Notes under the pieces: model-generated
Told to the model about the DNA's origin: nothing
Seen by the model: only the letters and a program-made list of their open reading frames with translations
Databases searched by the model: none
Shown: positions 17,810 to 26,744 of the stretch, piece after piece
How positions within the stretch are numbered: position 1 is the stretch's first letter
Layout: each line of letters begins with the position of its first letter
Made by a program: the position numbers and the translations under genes
DNA from: Microbacterium sp. zg-Y625
GTDB taxonomy: Bacteria; Actinomycetota; Actinomycetes; Actinomycetales; Microbacteriaceae
Length of the DNA stretch: 64,000 nt
Direction: 5' to 3'
Assembly: GCF_030246925.1 (NCBI RefSeq)
Contig: NZ_CP126740.1
Span: forward strand, 1,736,001 to 1,800,000

Positions 17810-18136
17810 GCGGATTCCTTTCGGCAGGATTTTCCCACACGATACAACAGAACCAAAGGCAGTCACAAGGGACAAGACCTGCGGTTATGTGGGAGTTCGC
17901 TGTGAGCGGTCATGCCGGAGATGCGGCTGGCGACGGGCGGTCGGTCTTCCTTTTGTATCCATCCCACAAGAAACTCGATTTCGGCATCCGTGGTACTTAG
18001 TGCCAGCGTGCAGATAGGGAATCCGCTCTCCTGCGCGCGGCATCCGGACTGCTACGTTCAGCCCACCCGTGCAGGCGTCCAGTGTCGGTCGCCTTGCTTC
18101 CTCGCCTGTCCGCAGGCCGATAACCCCGGAGTCTCA
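17810..18136. promoter_or_regulatory. Divergent regulatory region between fruR and heptad-repeat gene
   Basis: A 327-base stretch without a convincing gene. It has TATCGT (17839-17844, minus strand), a likely -10 for fruR. The heptamer TCCCACA/TGTGGGA occurs at 17833-17839, 17888-17894 and 17962-17968 and could be a FruR operator. A CGGAG ribosome site precedes the start at 18137. The middle looks like ordinary non-coding sequence. Confidence 0.4.
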
Positions 18137-19705
18137 ATGTCGAGAACCTCGCAGCACACCCATGGCATGGGTATGCGCATCACCGTCGCCGTACTGGCCG
18201 TTCTCCTGGCCGCCATGACGGTGCTGTACCTCGTCACGGTCAACAAGCTCAGCGACGGCGCGATGCAGCTGGCGTCCGGCGCGTCGCAGGCCGACGACGG
18301 CTCGCGTCAGGTGAGCGAAGGCGCGTCGACCTTGTCGCAGGGCGCACGGACGCTGGCAGACGGAGCATCGGAACTGGATGCCGGCGCCACCCGAGCCCAC
18401 GACGGGGCGACCGCCCTCGCCGAAGGCGCGCGGTCGGCAGCCGAGGGTGCCACCACCCTCGCCGACGGGGCGACCAGCCTGTCCGACGGTGCGGCCTCGG
18501 CGGCTTCCGGCGCCTCGCGCCTCGCCGACGGCGCCGCCAGCGCGGCGGCCGGGGCCGGGCGGCTGGACGCGGGCGCCTCGGAGGCAGCCGTGGGTGCGAA
18601 CACGCTTGCGACGGGGGCCGATGCGGCAGCAGCCGGGGCGGCCGAACTCGCGGAGAAGACCAGTACGCTCGCCACGGGCGTCGTCGCGGCGCACGGCATC
18701 GCGGGCCAGGCGCGCGAGGGAGCAACCCTCCTCAGCACCGAGCTCGCAACATCAGCGGCAGATCCGCAGATCCAGGGGCTCGCCGCCAGCACCGAGGTGC
18801 TGCAGGCCAACGCAGCGAGTGCGCCCGGCAACGCCAGGGCGCTCGCCACGGGCGTCACCGACTTCGCCGCTGCCGTCGCTGCCCTGCCGGACGCGCACTT
18901 CGCCGATCCGGCCACCGCGGCAAGCGTGCGCGCGTCGCTCGGCGAGAAGCTCGCGCTGCTGGCCACCGGGTCCGAGGGCGTGGCGCGGCAGGCCGCGGGT
19001 ATCGCGCCGGCGGCTGCCGCCGCGCCGGTGCTGGCCCAAGGCGTGATCGATGCAGCCGATGGCGCCCGGAAGGTGACCACGGGACTCGACATCCTGGTCA
19101 CCGGCGATGCGAAGCTGAAGTGGCCCGGCACCGTGGCTCTCGCCGACCCTGAGAAGGGCGCCCCGGCGCTCGCCGCCGGCGCCGAGCAGGTCGCGGCCGG
19201 TACTGCGCGGGTGAGCGCGGGAGCCGGTTCGCTCTCGGCCGGTGTGCGGTCGCTCGCCGACGGCGCCTCCACGCTGGCTTCCGGGACGAGCACGCTGTCC
19301 TCGGGTGCGTACACGCTCGACGCCGGCACCCAGAACCTCTGGGCCGGCGCCGACCGACTGCTCGCCGGCGCGGGCAACCTGGCGACGGGCACCGGCACAC
19401 TCTCCACCGGGGCGGGCGAACTCGCCGAGGGCGTCTCGACCCTCGCCGACGGCTCGACCGCCGTGGCGGAGGGCGCCCAGTCGCTGGCTTCGGGAAGCGT
19501 CGAGCTCTCCTCGGGCGCCGGCGCACTCGCCGACGGCAACAGCGAGCTCGCCGCCGGCTCGGGCGAACTGCACTCCGGCGCATCCGGAGCCGTCCCCGGG
19601 CTCGTGCCGTGGGTCCTCGGCATCGCCCTGGCGGGCGTCGTCGCCCTCGGCTTCTGGGTGGGCCACCGCCTGACCTCCCGCGGCCGGATGACCGCGGAGG
19701 CCTGA
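18137..19705 (+). CDS. Membrane protein with Leu/Gly heptad repeats, YhgE-like
   Basis: A 522-residue protein with a transmembrane helix at about residues 12-33 and another near the C-terminus (VPWVLGIALAGVVALGFWVGH). Between them are two long blocks of strict seven-residue repeats of the type GAxxLxx (for example GASTLSQ, GARTLAD, GASELDA), one covering about residues 45-180 and one about 350-480, separated by an irregular helical region. Such Leu/Gly heptads occur in YhgE/Pip and RND-associated proteins and probably form a long extracytoplasmic rod. The usual ABC-2 type membrane domain is absent. The ATG at 18137 follows CGGAG by seven bases. Function unknown. Confidence 0.75.
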   Translation: MSRTSQHTHGMGMRITVAVLAVLLAAMTVLYLVTVNKLSDGAMQLASGASQADDGSRQVSEGASTLSQGARTLADGASELDAGATRAHDGATALAEGARSAAEGATTLADGATSLSDGAASAASGASRLADGAASAAAGAGRLDAGASEAAVGANTLATGADAAAAGAAELAEKTSTLATGVVAAHGIAGQAREGATLLSTELATSAADPQIQGLAASTEVLQANAASAPGNARALATGVTDFAAAVAALPDAHFADPATAASVRASLGEKLALLATGSEGVARQAAGIAPAAAAAPVLAQGVIDAADGARKVTTGLDILVTGDAKLKWPGTVALADPEKGAPALAAGAEQVAAGTARVSAGAGSLSAGVRSLADGASTLASGTSTLSSGAYTLDAGTQNLWAGADRLLAGAGNLATGTGTLSTGAGELAEGVSTLADGSTAVAEGAQSLASGSVELSSGAGALADGNSELAAGSGELHSGASGAVPGLVPWVLGIALAGVVALGFWVGHRLTSRGRMTAEA

Positions 19706-19710
19706 GCCGT

Positions 19711-19744
19711 CCGGGATGCCGGCTCGCGCCGACCGGCATCCCGG
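19711..19744. terminator. Hairpin downstream of heptad-repeat gene
   Basis: CCGGGATGCCGG pairs with CCGGCATCCCGG across ten bases, six bases after the stop codon. First of two adjacent hairpins between convergent genes; no T-run. Confidence 0.65.
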
Positions 19745-19755
19745 GTACGACAGCG

Positions 19756-19787
19756 ACGGCACACCCCCGACTCTGGGGGCGTGCCGT
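19756..19787. terminator. Second hairpin between convergent genes
   Basis: ACGGCAC-CCCCC and GGGGG-GTGCCGT with one internal mismatch and a six-base loop. It serves the end of the minus-strand gene that stops at 19829. Confidence 0.65.
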
Positions 19788-19828
19788 TGCGCATGAACCT
19801 ACCCCGTGGAACGCCGGGGCCGCTCGGG

Positions 19829-20620
19829 TCAGCCCGGGCGGTCCTCCACCCACATCTGCACCGTCCCGACGCGGGCGACCAGCCGGACGAACACGGCCTT
19901 CGACAGGCCGCTCGCGATCGTCGACGGCGCGGTCCGGCCAGGCACGAGGTCGAGCGTGGGGTCGAGCCGTCCATGCCCGCACGCATAGTCGAAGAAGTCG
20001 GCATCGACGCTCACGATCAGGCACGGGGTGCCGTCGGTGCCGGTGAAGGTGAAGGCGCGCACGCCTCGATGAGGATCGTAGGCGGTGATGCCCGTCTCAC
20101 GGTCGATGCGAAGGAAGTCCAGCATGCCGTTCTGTTCGAAGTCACTCGGGATCTCGGAGTCGGCGATCGGTCGCAGCACCGCGTCCGGGGCCGGCGGCGC
20201 GACGGCGACGGCGACCCCCGCACCGCCCACTGCGCAACCCGCCACGGCGGCCGCCGCGATCGCGGCGGCGCGCCACCCCCCGATGCGCGGGCCGACGCCG
20301 GCGACGCCGGGATTAGGGGGCGGGGTCGGGACGGCCGTGGTGTCGCCACCGGCGGCGGTGCCCACGGGTGCGGAGACCGAGCCGTCGACGTCGGCGTGCC
20401 GGGAGACGGAGCCGTCGGCGTCCGCTTCCGCGTCAGGATCGCCGGCCGGCGGTGTGTGGTCGTGCGCCGGGTCGGACGATGCGCGGACGAGCGCTTCGAG
20501 TTCCCGCAGCCGCGCGAGGTCCGCGGCATCCAGGGCGCCTTGCGCGGCCGGCCCGTAGGCGCGGCGCTGCAATCGGAGCAGCTCGTCGGAGAAGTCGGGC
20601 ATCGTCGTCCGGTCGGGCAC
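19829..20620 (-). CDS. Single-pass membrane protein of unknown function
   Basis: A 263-residue protein that I do not recognise. The N-terminal ~110 residues are charged, then rich in Asp, Ala and Pro. A transmembrane helix follows at about residues 117-140 (AAAIAAAAVAGCAVGGAGVAVAVA). The ~115-residue outer domain includes RIDRETGITAYDPHRGVRAFTFTGTDGTPCLIVSVDADFFDYACGHG and two cysteines that could pair. The start is GTG at 20620: CATAAT lies six bases upstream, suggesting a leaderless mRNA. Divergent from the ArsR-like regulator, which could control it. Confidence 0.65.
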   Translation of the reverse strand: MPDRTTMPDFSDELLRLQRRAYGPAAQGALDAADLARLRELEALVRASSDPAHDHTPPAGDPDAEADADGSVSRHADVDGSVSAPVGTAAGGDTTAVPTPPPNPGVAGVGPRIGGWRAAAIAAAAVAGCAVGGAGVAVAVAPPAPDAVLRPIADSEIPSDFEQNGMLDFLRIDRETGITAYDPHRGVRAFTFTGTDGTPCLIVSVDADFFDYACGHGRLDPTLDLVPGRTAPSTIASGLSKAVFVRLVARVGTVQMWVEDRPG

Positions 20621-20626
20621 GGCTCC

Positions 20627-20632
20627 ATTATG
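20627..20632 (-). promoter_or_regulatory. -10 hexamer for the membrane protein at 19829
   Basis: CATAAT six bases before the GTG start. It diverges from the plus-strand promoter at 20695. Confidence 0.45.
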
Positions 20633-20694
20633 GCCGCAGTGCGGCGGCCGCACGGGTTTCGACGGATGCGTTTGTACGTTTCTACGAGCTACCG

Positions 20695-20700
20695 TAGTTT
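20695..20700 (+). promoter_or_regulatory. -10 hexamer for the leaderless regulator gene
   Basis: TAGTTT followed by six bases and ATG at 20707. Confidence 0.5.
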
Positions 20701-20706
20701 GGCGGA

Positions 20707-21246
20707 ATGAGCGATGACGAGATCACCGACGTCCCTGCCCTCCGCAACCTGGCCGCACGGGTCACGGCGCTGGAGGAGCAGCTGGCCCGACGCGACGACC
20801 ACACTCCCCCGCCGCGCGCCGATGACGCCGATGCCTTCTGCGCGCTGCGACGGGTGGAGGCGGAGCGCGCCGACCATCCCCCCCTCGCCGAGGGCGTCGT
20901 CATGATCGTCGGGTCGCTCACCCTGCCCACGGGCGCCCCCGTCGCCTGGCAGGAGGGCGCCCCCACTCAAGGACTGCTCGAGGCGGACTGGTCGGAGCAC
21001 GCCGCCGCGTTTCAGGCGCTCGCTCATCCGGTGCGCCTGGAGCTGCTGCGCCGCATCCTCACCGGCACGACCACGACCGCGGAGCTCGCCGGCATCGACT
21101 CCCTCGGCACCACGGGCCAGCTCCACCACCACCTGCGCCAGCTGATCGCCGCCGGCTGGGTGCGCCAGAGCGCACGCGGCACCTATGAGGTGCCGGCGGC
21201 GCGGGTTGTGCCCCTGCTGTCGAGCCTGCTGGGAACCGGGCGATGA
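20707..21246 (+). CDS. ArsR-like winged-helix transcriptional regulator
   Basis: A 179-residue protein with an N-terminal helical stretch (ALRNLAARVTALEEQLARRD) and a C-terminal winged helix. The DNA-binding part is AFQALAHPVRLELLRRILTGTTTTAELAGIDSLGTTGQLHHHLRQLIAAGWVRQSARGTYEVP, matching ArsR/HTH-20 folds. There are no metal-binding cysteines of the ArsR ELCVCDL type, so the effector is not a typical metal. The stop overlaps the M23-like gene start by four bases (ATGA); it probably regulates that gene and perhaps the divergent membrane protein. A leaderless start at 20707 is likely. Confidence 0.82.
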   Translation: MSDDEITDVPALRNLAARVTALEEQLARRDDHTPPPRADDADAFCALRRVEAERADHPPLAEGVVMIVGSLTLPTGAPVAWQEGAPTQGLLEADWSEHAAAFQALAHPVRLELLRRILTGTTTTAELAGIDSLGTTGQLHHHLRQLIAAGWVRQSARGTYEVPAARVVPLLSSLLGTGR

Positions 21247-22130
21247 GCGCGTTCGCCCGCGCCCTGTACCGCGTCCGCGGCCCGCTCTACTACGCTGCCG
21301 CGCTGGTGCTCATCGTCGGCGTGCTGCTGGGCCTCGTGCTCGACGGCGGCACCGCCGATCGCGTCCGCAGCGCGCTCATGGGCGCCGCCCTCGTCGTGGC
21401 GATCGCGTGCGGCATCCTCGTCGTGCTGGGTCCGCGTCTGCTGCCGACGCAGTCCGCCCGCACCGTGCAGTCGCCCGTGCGGGGCCGATGGGTCGCCGTC
21501 AACAGCCCCGCATCGGCCGTTCCCAGCCACGGTGTGCGGACGTACGGCCAGGCATATGCGATCGATCTGGTCTTCGACCCCACCGACAACCCGCGCCCCG
21601 CATTCGGGGGTCCGCGGGCGATGCCACCGGCGTCGGACTATCCCGACCTCGGTCAGCCCGTACTCGCGATGATCGATGGGGTCGTCGTTCGGGCGTCGGG
21701 CGGGCGCCGCGATCACCGCGCCCGGGCGAACACGATGGGCGTCGTCTACATGACATCGGAAGGCATGCTGCGCGAGATCGGCGGCCCCGGGTTCATCGTG
21801 GGCAACCACGTCACGATCCGCGGCGACGACGGCTCCTACGCGCTCGTCGCCCACCTGCAGCGGGGCTCGGTGACGGTCCGCCGGGGTCAGCGCGTGGTCG
21901 CGGGGCAGCAGATCGGCCGGTGCGGCAACTCCGGCAACAGCAGCGAGCCGCACGTGCACGCCCAGCTGATGGACCGCGCGTCGCTGTGGACGGCGCAGGG
22001 TGTGCCTCTGGCGTTCGCCGGCATCCGCACAACCCCCCAGTCGGCGCCGCTGGACGCAATGCCAGGCAACGGGGAGCATCTACTGACGAGCGACCTCCCC
22101 GCGACCGAGCAAGGGGCCTCGCGCGACTGA
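21243..22130 (+). CDS. M23-type peptidase-like membrane protein
   Basis: A 295-residue protein with two transmembrane helices near the N-terminus (about residues 15-32 and 43-62), then an extracytoplasmic LytM/M23 fold: GQAYAIDLVFDP, GQPVLAMIDGVVVRASGG, GNHVTIRG, YALVAHLQRGSVTVRRGQRVVAGQQIGRCGNSGNSSEPHVHAQLMD. The HxH zinc pair (HVH) and the aspartate of the first motif are present, but the first-motif histidine of HxGxD is Ala (AYAID). It may therefore be a non-hydrolytic or altered member, as others in actinobacteria. It is coupled to the regulator upstream. Its last 50 codons are duplicated, in broken form, at 26950. Confidence 0.78.
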   Translation: MSAFARALYRVRGPLYYAAALVLIVGVLLGLVLDGGTADRVRSALMGAALVVAIACGILVVLGPRLLPTQSARTVQSPVRGRWVAVNSPASAVPSHGVRTYGQAYAIDLVFDPTDNPRPAFGGPRAMPPASDYPDLGQPVLAMIDGVVVRASGGRRDHRARANTMGVVYMTSEGMLREIGGPGFIVGNHVTIRGDDGSYALVAHLQRGSVTVRRGQRVVAGQQIGRCGNSGNSSEPHVHAQLMDRASLWTAQGVPLAFAGIRTTPQSAPLDAMPGNGEHLLTSDLPATEQGASRD

Positions 22131-22241
22131 CGCCGGATCATTCTCAGAGACCGGCTGCACGTCCGCGTGAGGTCGTGAACGCGGGCCGAGGAGGTTTGGC
22201 CGCCGACGCCGGTATGCGCTGCCGTCACCACCACGGGAGAC

Positions 22242-25200
22242 TCATGGAGATGGAGATGGAGGTGGAGATGGCGTTGCGGTCGGTGCCGGGGACGGCGACG
22301 GCGACGGCGACGGGGACGACAGTGGCCCCACCGCCGGCGGTGTCGTGCACGCCACTTTGGTGTCGGTGTACGTCGCCACGAGGCTGAGGTTGGCGGTCAC
22401 CGTGATCGTATGTGTTCGCGCCCCTCCGTCGCTCCACGACGAGAACTGTCGTGTTGTTCCGGTTTGGCAGACGGTGGCAGGCACCGAAATCGTGTGCTGG
22501 AAGTTCAGCACGCTGTCGATGTCGAATGGGAGATTCTGTGTCACCTCGTCCACGGTGATGGTGGATGCGGCGTTGCTGGTCACCTGAACCTTGGTCTTGC
22601 GGGGCCAGACGGTGATGGTGCTGGTCCCGATCAGGCCATCGGCGTCCCGAACCGTGAGCGTGACCCGGTAGCGGGTGTTGCCCGAGAAGTCGTGGCCGGA
22701 TGTCGGCACCTTATACGTGATGCTTGCGCCGGTGCCGCTCGCGGCCGGGTGAGCGTGGTCGTCGTGGAGGAACTCGATGTTCCAGCTCAACGCCGACCCG
22801 GGAAGCGCTCCGACACCCGGATCGGTGCCGCTTCCGGTGAAGGTCATGGTCTGACCTGCCGAGAACTGTGTTCCGTCGGGGGGTGAGGTGATCGCGGCCT
22901 TGGGCGGTGCACCGACGGTGATGAAGATGGGGTCACTGGAGGTCGTTGCCCCGTTAGAAGTCACCTGCAGCCTGGCTTGGAAGCTTCCTGCAGCGGCATA
23001 GGTGTGCGTTGCCGCCGCGGTCGTCGCCGAGGTGCCGTCGCCGAAGTCCCAGCGATAAGTCACCGCTGTGCCGTCAGGGTCGCCGGCCGCTCCACTGAAC
23101 CGGACGGTCAGCGGTTCCGCCCCGCTGGTGGGCGTTGCCGATGCCGAAGAGATCACCGGTGGGCGATCGTTCGAGCCCGCGTAGCTGAGCTTTCGCAGCT
23201 CCCCCGTACCGTCGAACCCCAGACTCAGCCAGTAGATCGCACCATCCGGGCCTGTGCTGAGCCACACGGGTGTCGGTGTCGAGCTCTGATGAAGCAGGCC
23301 GGACGCCACGCCAGTGCGGCCGTCTGCGCCGAGCTGAAGCCAGTAGAACTGGTCGGTCGGGTAGTCGGCGTAGACGTAGTAGCCGGCCAGCGGGAACATC
23401 GACCCGCGATAGATCTCGCCACCGATGATGGCCTTGTTCTGGCAGCAGCCGAGTCCCGTGGTGTGGGCGTAGGAGTAGACGGGTACCGTCACCCCGCCCG
23501 GGCAGATCGGCCCGTTCTTCGGCTGCGAGCCAGGTCCCTCGCAGCCGGGCCATCCATAGTTGGCTCCCGCCTGGCCGATGTTGACCTCTTCGTAGGCCTG
23601 CGCGCTGACGTTGCCCCCGACGTCAGCGATCCAGTAGCGGCCGGTGGTGCGGTCGAACGACGTGCGGTACGGGTTGCGGAATCCGTAGGCCCAGATCTCG
23701 TCAAGGTTAGGACCCGCGCCGTCCCGCAACGGGTTGTCGGCCGGGATCGTGCCGTCGAGATTGAGTCGCAGAACCTTTCCGAACACGTTCGTTCGGTCTT
23801 GCGAGCGGCCCTCGACGCGGTCGCCGATCGACACGTACAGCTTGCTGTCCGGCCCGATGTTGAGCGAGGCCCCCACGTGGTACGGGTTATCGGTGTTGTA
23901 TCCGAGCCCGGGGTTCGTCCAGATGACCTGCTCGGTGCGCGAGCCGGCCGTGAAATGCGAGATGCGGAGGCGATCGGAGTTCGCGACCGTGTAATACACG
24001 TAGAAGCCTGTGCCCGCCGGGTCGGTAAGGATGTCGAGCGCGCCCGCCTCGCCCTGGCTGTTGGTCTGGCCGGTCAGATCGAGGATCTGCCTCTGCGCAC
24101 CGGTCGCCGGGTCGACGTCGTACACGTAGCCCAGTTGACTGAGGACCACCATGTGGCCGTTGCCGAGCCAGTCGGCCGCGAGTGCGCGAGTCCAGTTGCC
24201 TCCCGCGACGAACGTGTCGGCCACCTTGGCCGGATCGAAGGTCGGCGATCCCGACGGCACGGCGGAGAACGTACGAGAGGATGGAGCGCTGGCCACGGCA
24301 TCCGTGCTCACCGCTGTTGCAGTCAGCTCGTAGGGCCCCATCGCACCTGCGGAGTTGAACGCATAGGACCAGTCGGTGGTGACCGATCCTCGCCTCGCGA
24401 GCGTCACGGCGTTATCGACCTTCGCTGCCTGCCACGCAGCGCCGTTCCACCACAGCCCGCGTGACGAGTCGCGCACGGCGACCAGGACGCGGTCCACCCC
24501 CGCGGTTGCCGAGGCGGAGCCCGTGAGGGTCGCGGGCTCCACGAGGGTAGCGCCGGGGGCGGGCGAGGTGACGCTCACCGTAGAGACCTTCGTGGTTCCG
24601 GTGGCGCGCACGGTGATTCCCGAGATGTTGGCGGTGCCGCCGACGCTGTTCAGCGCGATCGTTCCGGCGCTCGTCACGGTGACGGGATAGGGGCCGAGCA
24701 GCTTCCAGGTACCGGCGGGACCGCTCACGACGTCGGCCACGGTCCTTCCGTTGAGTACGAGGGAGTAAGTCGCGCTGGCGTTGTCCTCCCAGGTGTATGC
24801 GCTGACGTCGTACGTGCCGGCGGGCACTCCTGACATCGTCAGCCGAGCGCCGGGTGAGCCGGAGCCGTAGATCGAGCAGCGGAGCATCGCTGCCTTCGAC
24901 TCATCGGTCGCCGGGATGAGGTTCACGTCCTGGTTGCAGAACCTCGAGGGGCCGGACGTCAGGTTCGCAGCGGTGGTGCCCGCCTCGAAGTCGATGCCGT
25001 CGGCCGTGAGCACAGGACCGTTCAGGTTCACAGCGCGGTAGAGGATGCCGGCCGTTGCGGCATCGCCGATCGACCACGTGAAGGACGCCGCGCCCGACAT
25101 GCGCGGCGAGCCACTGTCCGTAGCGCGCACGGTGACGTTCGACGTGCCGAGGGCTGTGGGCGTGCCCGTGATAACGCCGGTGGATGCCGCGATCGTGAGT

Positions 25201-26696
25201 CCTGCCGGGAGTCCGTCTGCGGCGTAGGTGAGTGACTGGCCCGGATCGGGGTCGACCGCCCTGATGGGAAGCGGTGCGATCGCGACACCCCGGGTGCTGG
25301 TCTGGGTGCCGGGACCTGTCACCGTCGGTGCTGCGTTTGCAGCGGTCGACACGCGTTCGACGACGACGCCGGAGATGTTGGCAGCCCCTCCGGACGACGT
25401 CACGGCGAGTGTGCCGTTGGTGACGGTGGTCTCGTAAGGGCCGAGCCTCTTCCAGCTTCCGGCCGGTCCGCTTGCGATGTTGGATGCCGCGGTGGCACCG
25501 TTCACGGCAAGTGAGAACGTGGCGCTGGCATTGTCTTCCCACGTGTAGAGACTCACGCGGTACGTGCCGTTCGGCACGGCCGACATCGTCACCCGAGCGC
25601 CCGGGGAGCCGGTGCCCCACACCGAGCAACGGATCATCGCTGCCGTGCTGGCGTCGGTCGCCGGAATCAGGGTGACATTCTGATTGCAGAACCGGCTCGG
25701 ACCGGTGGCCAAGTTCGTTGCAGACGTGCCGGCCTCGAAGGGCACGTCGCCGACGGTGAGGGCGGGGCCGTTGAGATTGACCGCACGGTAAAGCGTGCCG
25801 GTGCCGGTGCCGGTGTCGTTGATGGTCCAGCTGAAGGCTGCGGAGCCGGTGAGAGCGGGTGAGCCGTTATCCGTTGCTCGGACGGTGACGTTCGACGTGC
25901 CGACGGCTGTGGGGGTCCCGCTGATGATGCCGGTTGAGGGCGCGATGCCGAGTCCGGCCGGAAGCCCCGTGGCCGAGAACTGCAGGGTCTGGCCGGTGTC
26001 GGGATCGGTCGCGGCGATGGTGAGCGGTGCGATGGCTGCGCCTCGGGCGCTGGTCTGGTTGCCGGGTGCGGTCACGGCAGGGGCGCGGTTGCCTCCGACG
26101 GCGGCCCGCTCGAGGACGAGGCCCGAGAGGTTGGCGGCACCGCCCGAGCTCGAGATCGCGAGAGTGCCGTTCGCGATGTCGACGGCGTACGGGCCGAGCA
26201 CCTTCCAGGTGCCGGCGGCGCCGCTGACGACGTTGGTCGCCACGGTCGCACCGTTGATGCCGAGGGAGAACGTCTGGCTTGCGTTGTCCTCCCACGTGTA
26301 CAGGCTGACCTTGTAGGAGCCGTTGGGGATGGCCGTCATCGTCACTCGTGCACCGGGCGAGCCCTTCCCCCAGACCGAGCATCGGATCATCGCCGCGGTG
26401 CTCGCCGCGGCGACCGGGTCGAGCGCGACGTTCTGGTTGCAGAAACGGCTCGGGCCCGACTCGACATTCGGCGCAGTGAGGCCGCTCTCGAAGGGCACCC
26501 CGTCGACAGACAGGGCCGCGCCGTTCAGGTTCACGGCCCGGTACACCGAATCGGCCGCGATCGCGATCGATTCGACATCGATGGCCGCCGTCGCCGGGTT
26601 CGTCAGTGCGTGCGGACCCAGGAGGGCGATCACCGCCAGCGTGATGATGACGCGGAGGAACCGCCTCGTGTGTGCAAGCCTGGATGAAGGTGACAT
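22242..26696 (-). CDS. Secreted multidomain PQQ-type glucose/sorbosone dehydrogenase
   Basis: A 1,484-residue exported protein. A signal peptide ends near NPATAA (residue 38). Three copies of a ~147-residue module start at about 52, 302 and 553 (YRAVNLNG, GPSRFCNQ, AAMIRCSVWG, YTWEDNAS), resembling malectin/carbohydrate-binding domains; the first two are each followed by a ~100-residue Ig-like (putative He-PIG) domain. After a linker comes a beta-propeller dehydrogenase with GKVLRLNLDGTIPADNP, IWAYGFRNPYR and GANYGWPGCEG, then a PKD domain (YRWDFGDGTS) and a C-terminal Ser-Pro tail. ATG at 26696 begins the signal peptide. Base composition is visibly less GC-rich than neighbours. Probably oxidises sugars outside the cell; the substrate is unknown. 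Confidence 0.85.
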   Translation of the reverse strand: MSPSSRLAHTRRFLRVIITLAVIALLGPHALTNPATAAIDVESIAIAADSVYRAVNLNGAALSVDGVPFESGLTAPNVESGPSRFCNQNVALDPVAAASTAAMIRCSVWGKGSPGARVTMTAIPNGSYKVSLYTWEDNASQTFSLGINGATVATNVVSGAAGTWKVLGPYAVDIANGTLAISSSGGAANLSGLVLERAAVGGNRAPAVTAPGNQTSARGAAIAPLTIAATDPDTGQTLQFSATGLPAGLGIAPSTGIISGTPTAVGTSNVTVRATDNGSPALTGSAAFSWTINDTGTGTGTLYRAVNLNGPALTVGDVPFEAGTSATNLATGPSRFCNQNVTLIPATDASTAAMIRCSVWGTGSPGARVTMSAVPNGTYRVSLYTWEDNASATFSLAVNGATAASNIASGPAGSWKRLGPYETTVTNGTLAVTSSGGAANISGVVVERVSTAANAAPTVTGPGTQTSTRGVAIAPLPIRAVDPDPGQSLTYAADGLPAGLTIAASTGVITGTPTALGTSNVTVRATDSGSPRMSGAASFTWSIGDAATAGILYRAVNLNGPVLTADGIDFEAGTTAANLTSGPSRFCNQDVNLIPATDESKAAMLRCSIYGSGSPGARLTMSGVPAGTYDVSAYTWEDNASATYSLVLNGRTVADVVSGPAGTWKLLGPYPVTVTSAGTIALNSVGGTANISGITVRATGTTKVSTVSVTSPAPGATLVEPATLTGSASATAGVDRVLVAVRDSSRGLWWNGAAWQAAKVDNAVTLARRGSVTTDWSYAFNSAGAMGPYELTATAVSTDAVASAPSSRTFSAVPSGSPTFDPAKVADTFVAGGNWTRALAADWLGNGHMVVLSQLGYVYDVDPATGAQRQILDLTGQTNSQGEAGALDILTDPAGTGFYVYYTVANSDRLRISHFTAGSRTEQVIWTNPGLGYNTDNPYHVGASLNIGPDSKLYVSIGDRVEGRSQDRTNVFGKVLRLNLDGTIPADNPLRDGAGPNLDEIWAYGFRNPYRTSFDRTTGRYWIADVGGNVSAQAYEEVNIGQAGANYGWPGCEGPGSQPKNGPICPGGVTVPVYSYAHTTGLGCCQNKAIIGGEIYRGSMFPLAGYYVYADYPTDQFYWLQLGADGRTGVASGLLHQSSTPTPVWLSTGPDGAIYWLSLGFDGTGELRKLSYAGSNDRPPVISSASATPTSGAEPLTVRFSGAAGDPDGTAVTYRWDFGDGTSATTAAATHTYAAAGSFQARLQVTSNGATTSSDPIFITVGAPPKAAITSPPDGTQFSAGQTMTFTGSGTDPGVGALPGSALSWNIEFLHDDHAHPAASGTGASITYKVPTSGHDFSGNTRYRVTLTVRDADGLIGTSTITVWPRKTKVQVTSNAASTITVDEVTQNLPFDIDSVLNFQHTISVPATVCQTGTTRQFSSWSDGGARTHTITVTANLSLVATYTDTKVACTTPPAVGPLSSPSPSPSPSPAPTATPSPPPSPSP
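22245..22330. repeat. Low-complexity Ser-Pro tail repeats
   Basis: Short imperfect repeats (GGAGAT, GACGGC) encode the Ser-Pro/Ala-Thr tail of the dehydrogenase. They are expected to vary in copy number and to form an extended linker or wall-spanning tail. Confidence 0.6.
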
Positions 26697-26734
26697 TCGG
26701 CCCCCCGCGAACAGACGGCCGGTGCCATCGGCAC

Positions 26735-26744
26735 GTGTATACAC
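26735..26744 (-). promoter_or_regulatory. Possible promoter of the secreted dehydrogenase
   Basis: A palindromic GTGTATACAC contains a TATACA -10-like hexamer about 40 bases before the ATG at 26696. The rest of the 250-base upstream region has no recognised gene. Confidence 0.3.

Noticed and set aside
17880..18136. Small coding frame in the fruR upstream interval
   Set aside because: No good start with ribosome site, and composition is not protein-like; treated as regulatory sequence.
22242..22340. Short GGAGAT/GACGGC repeats as a CRISPR or regulatory repeat
   Set aside because: They are codon-level repeats encoding the Ser-Pro tail of the dehydrogenase; no spacers.
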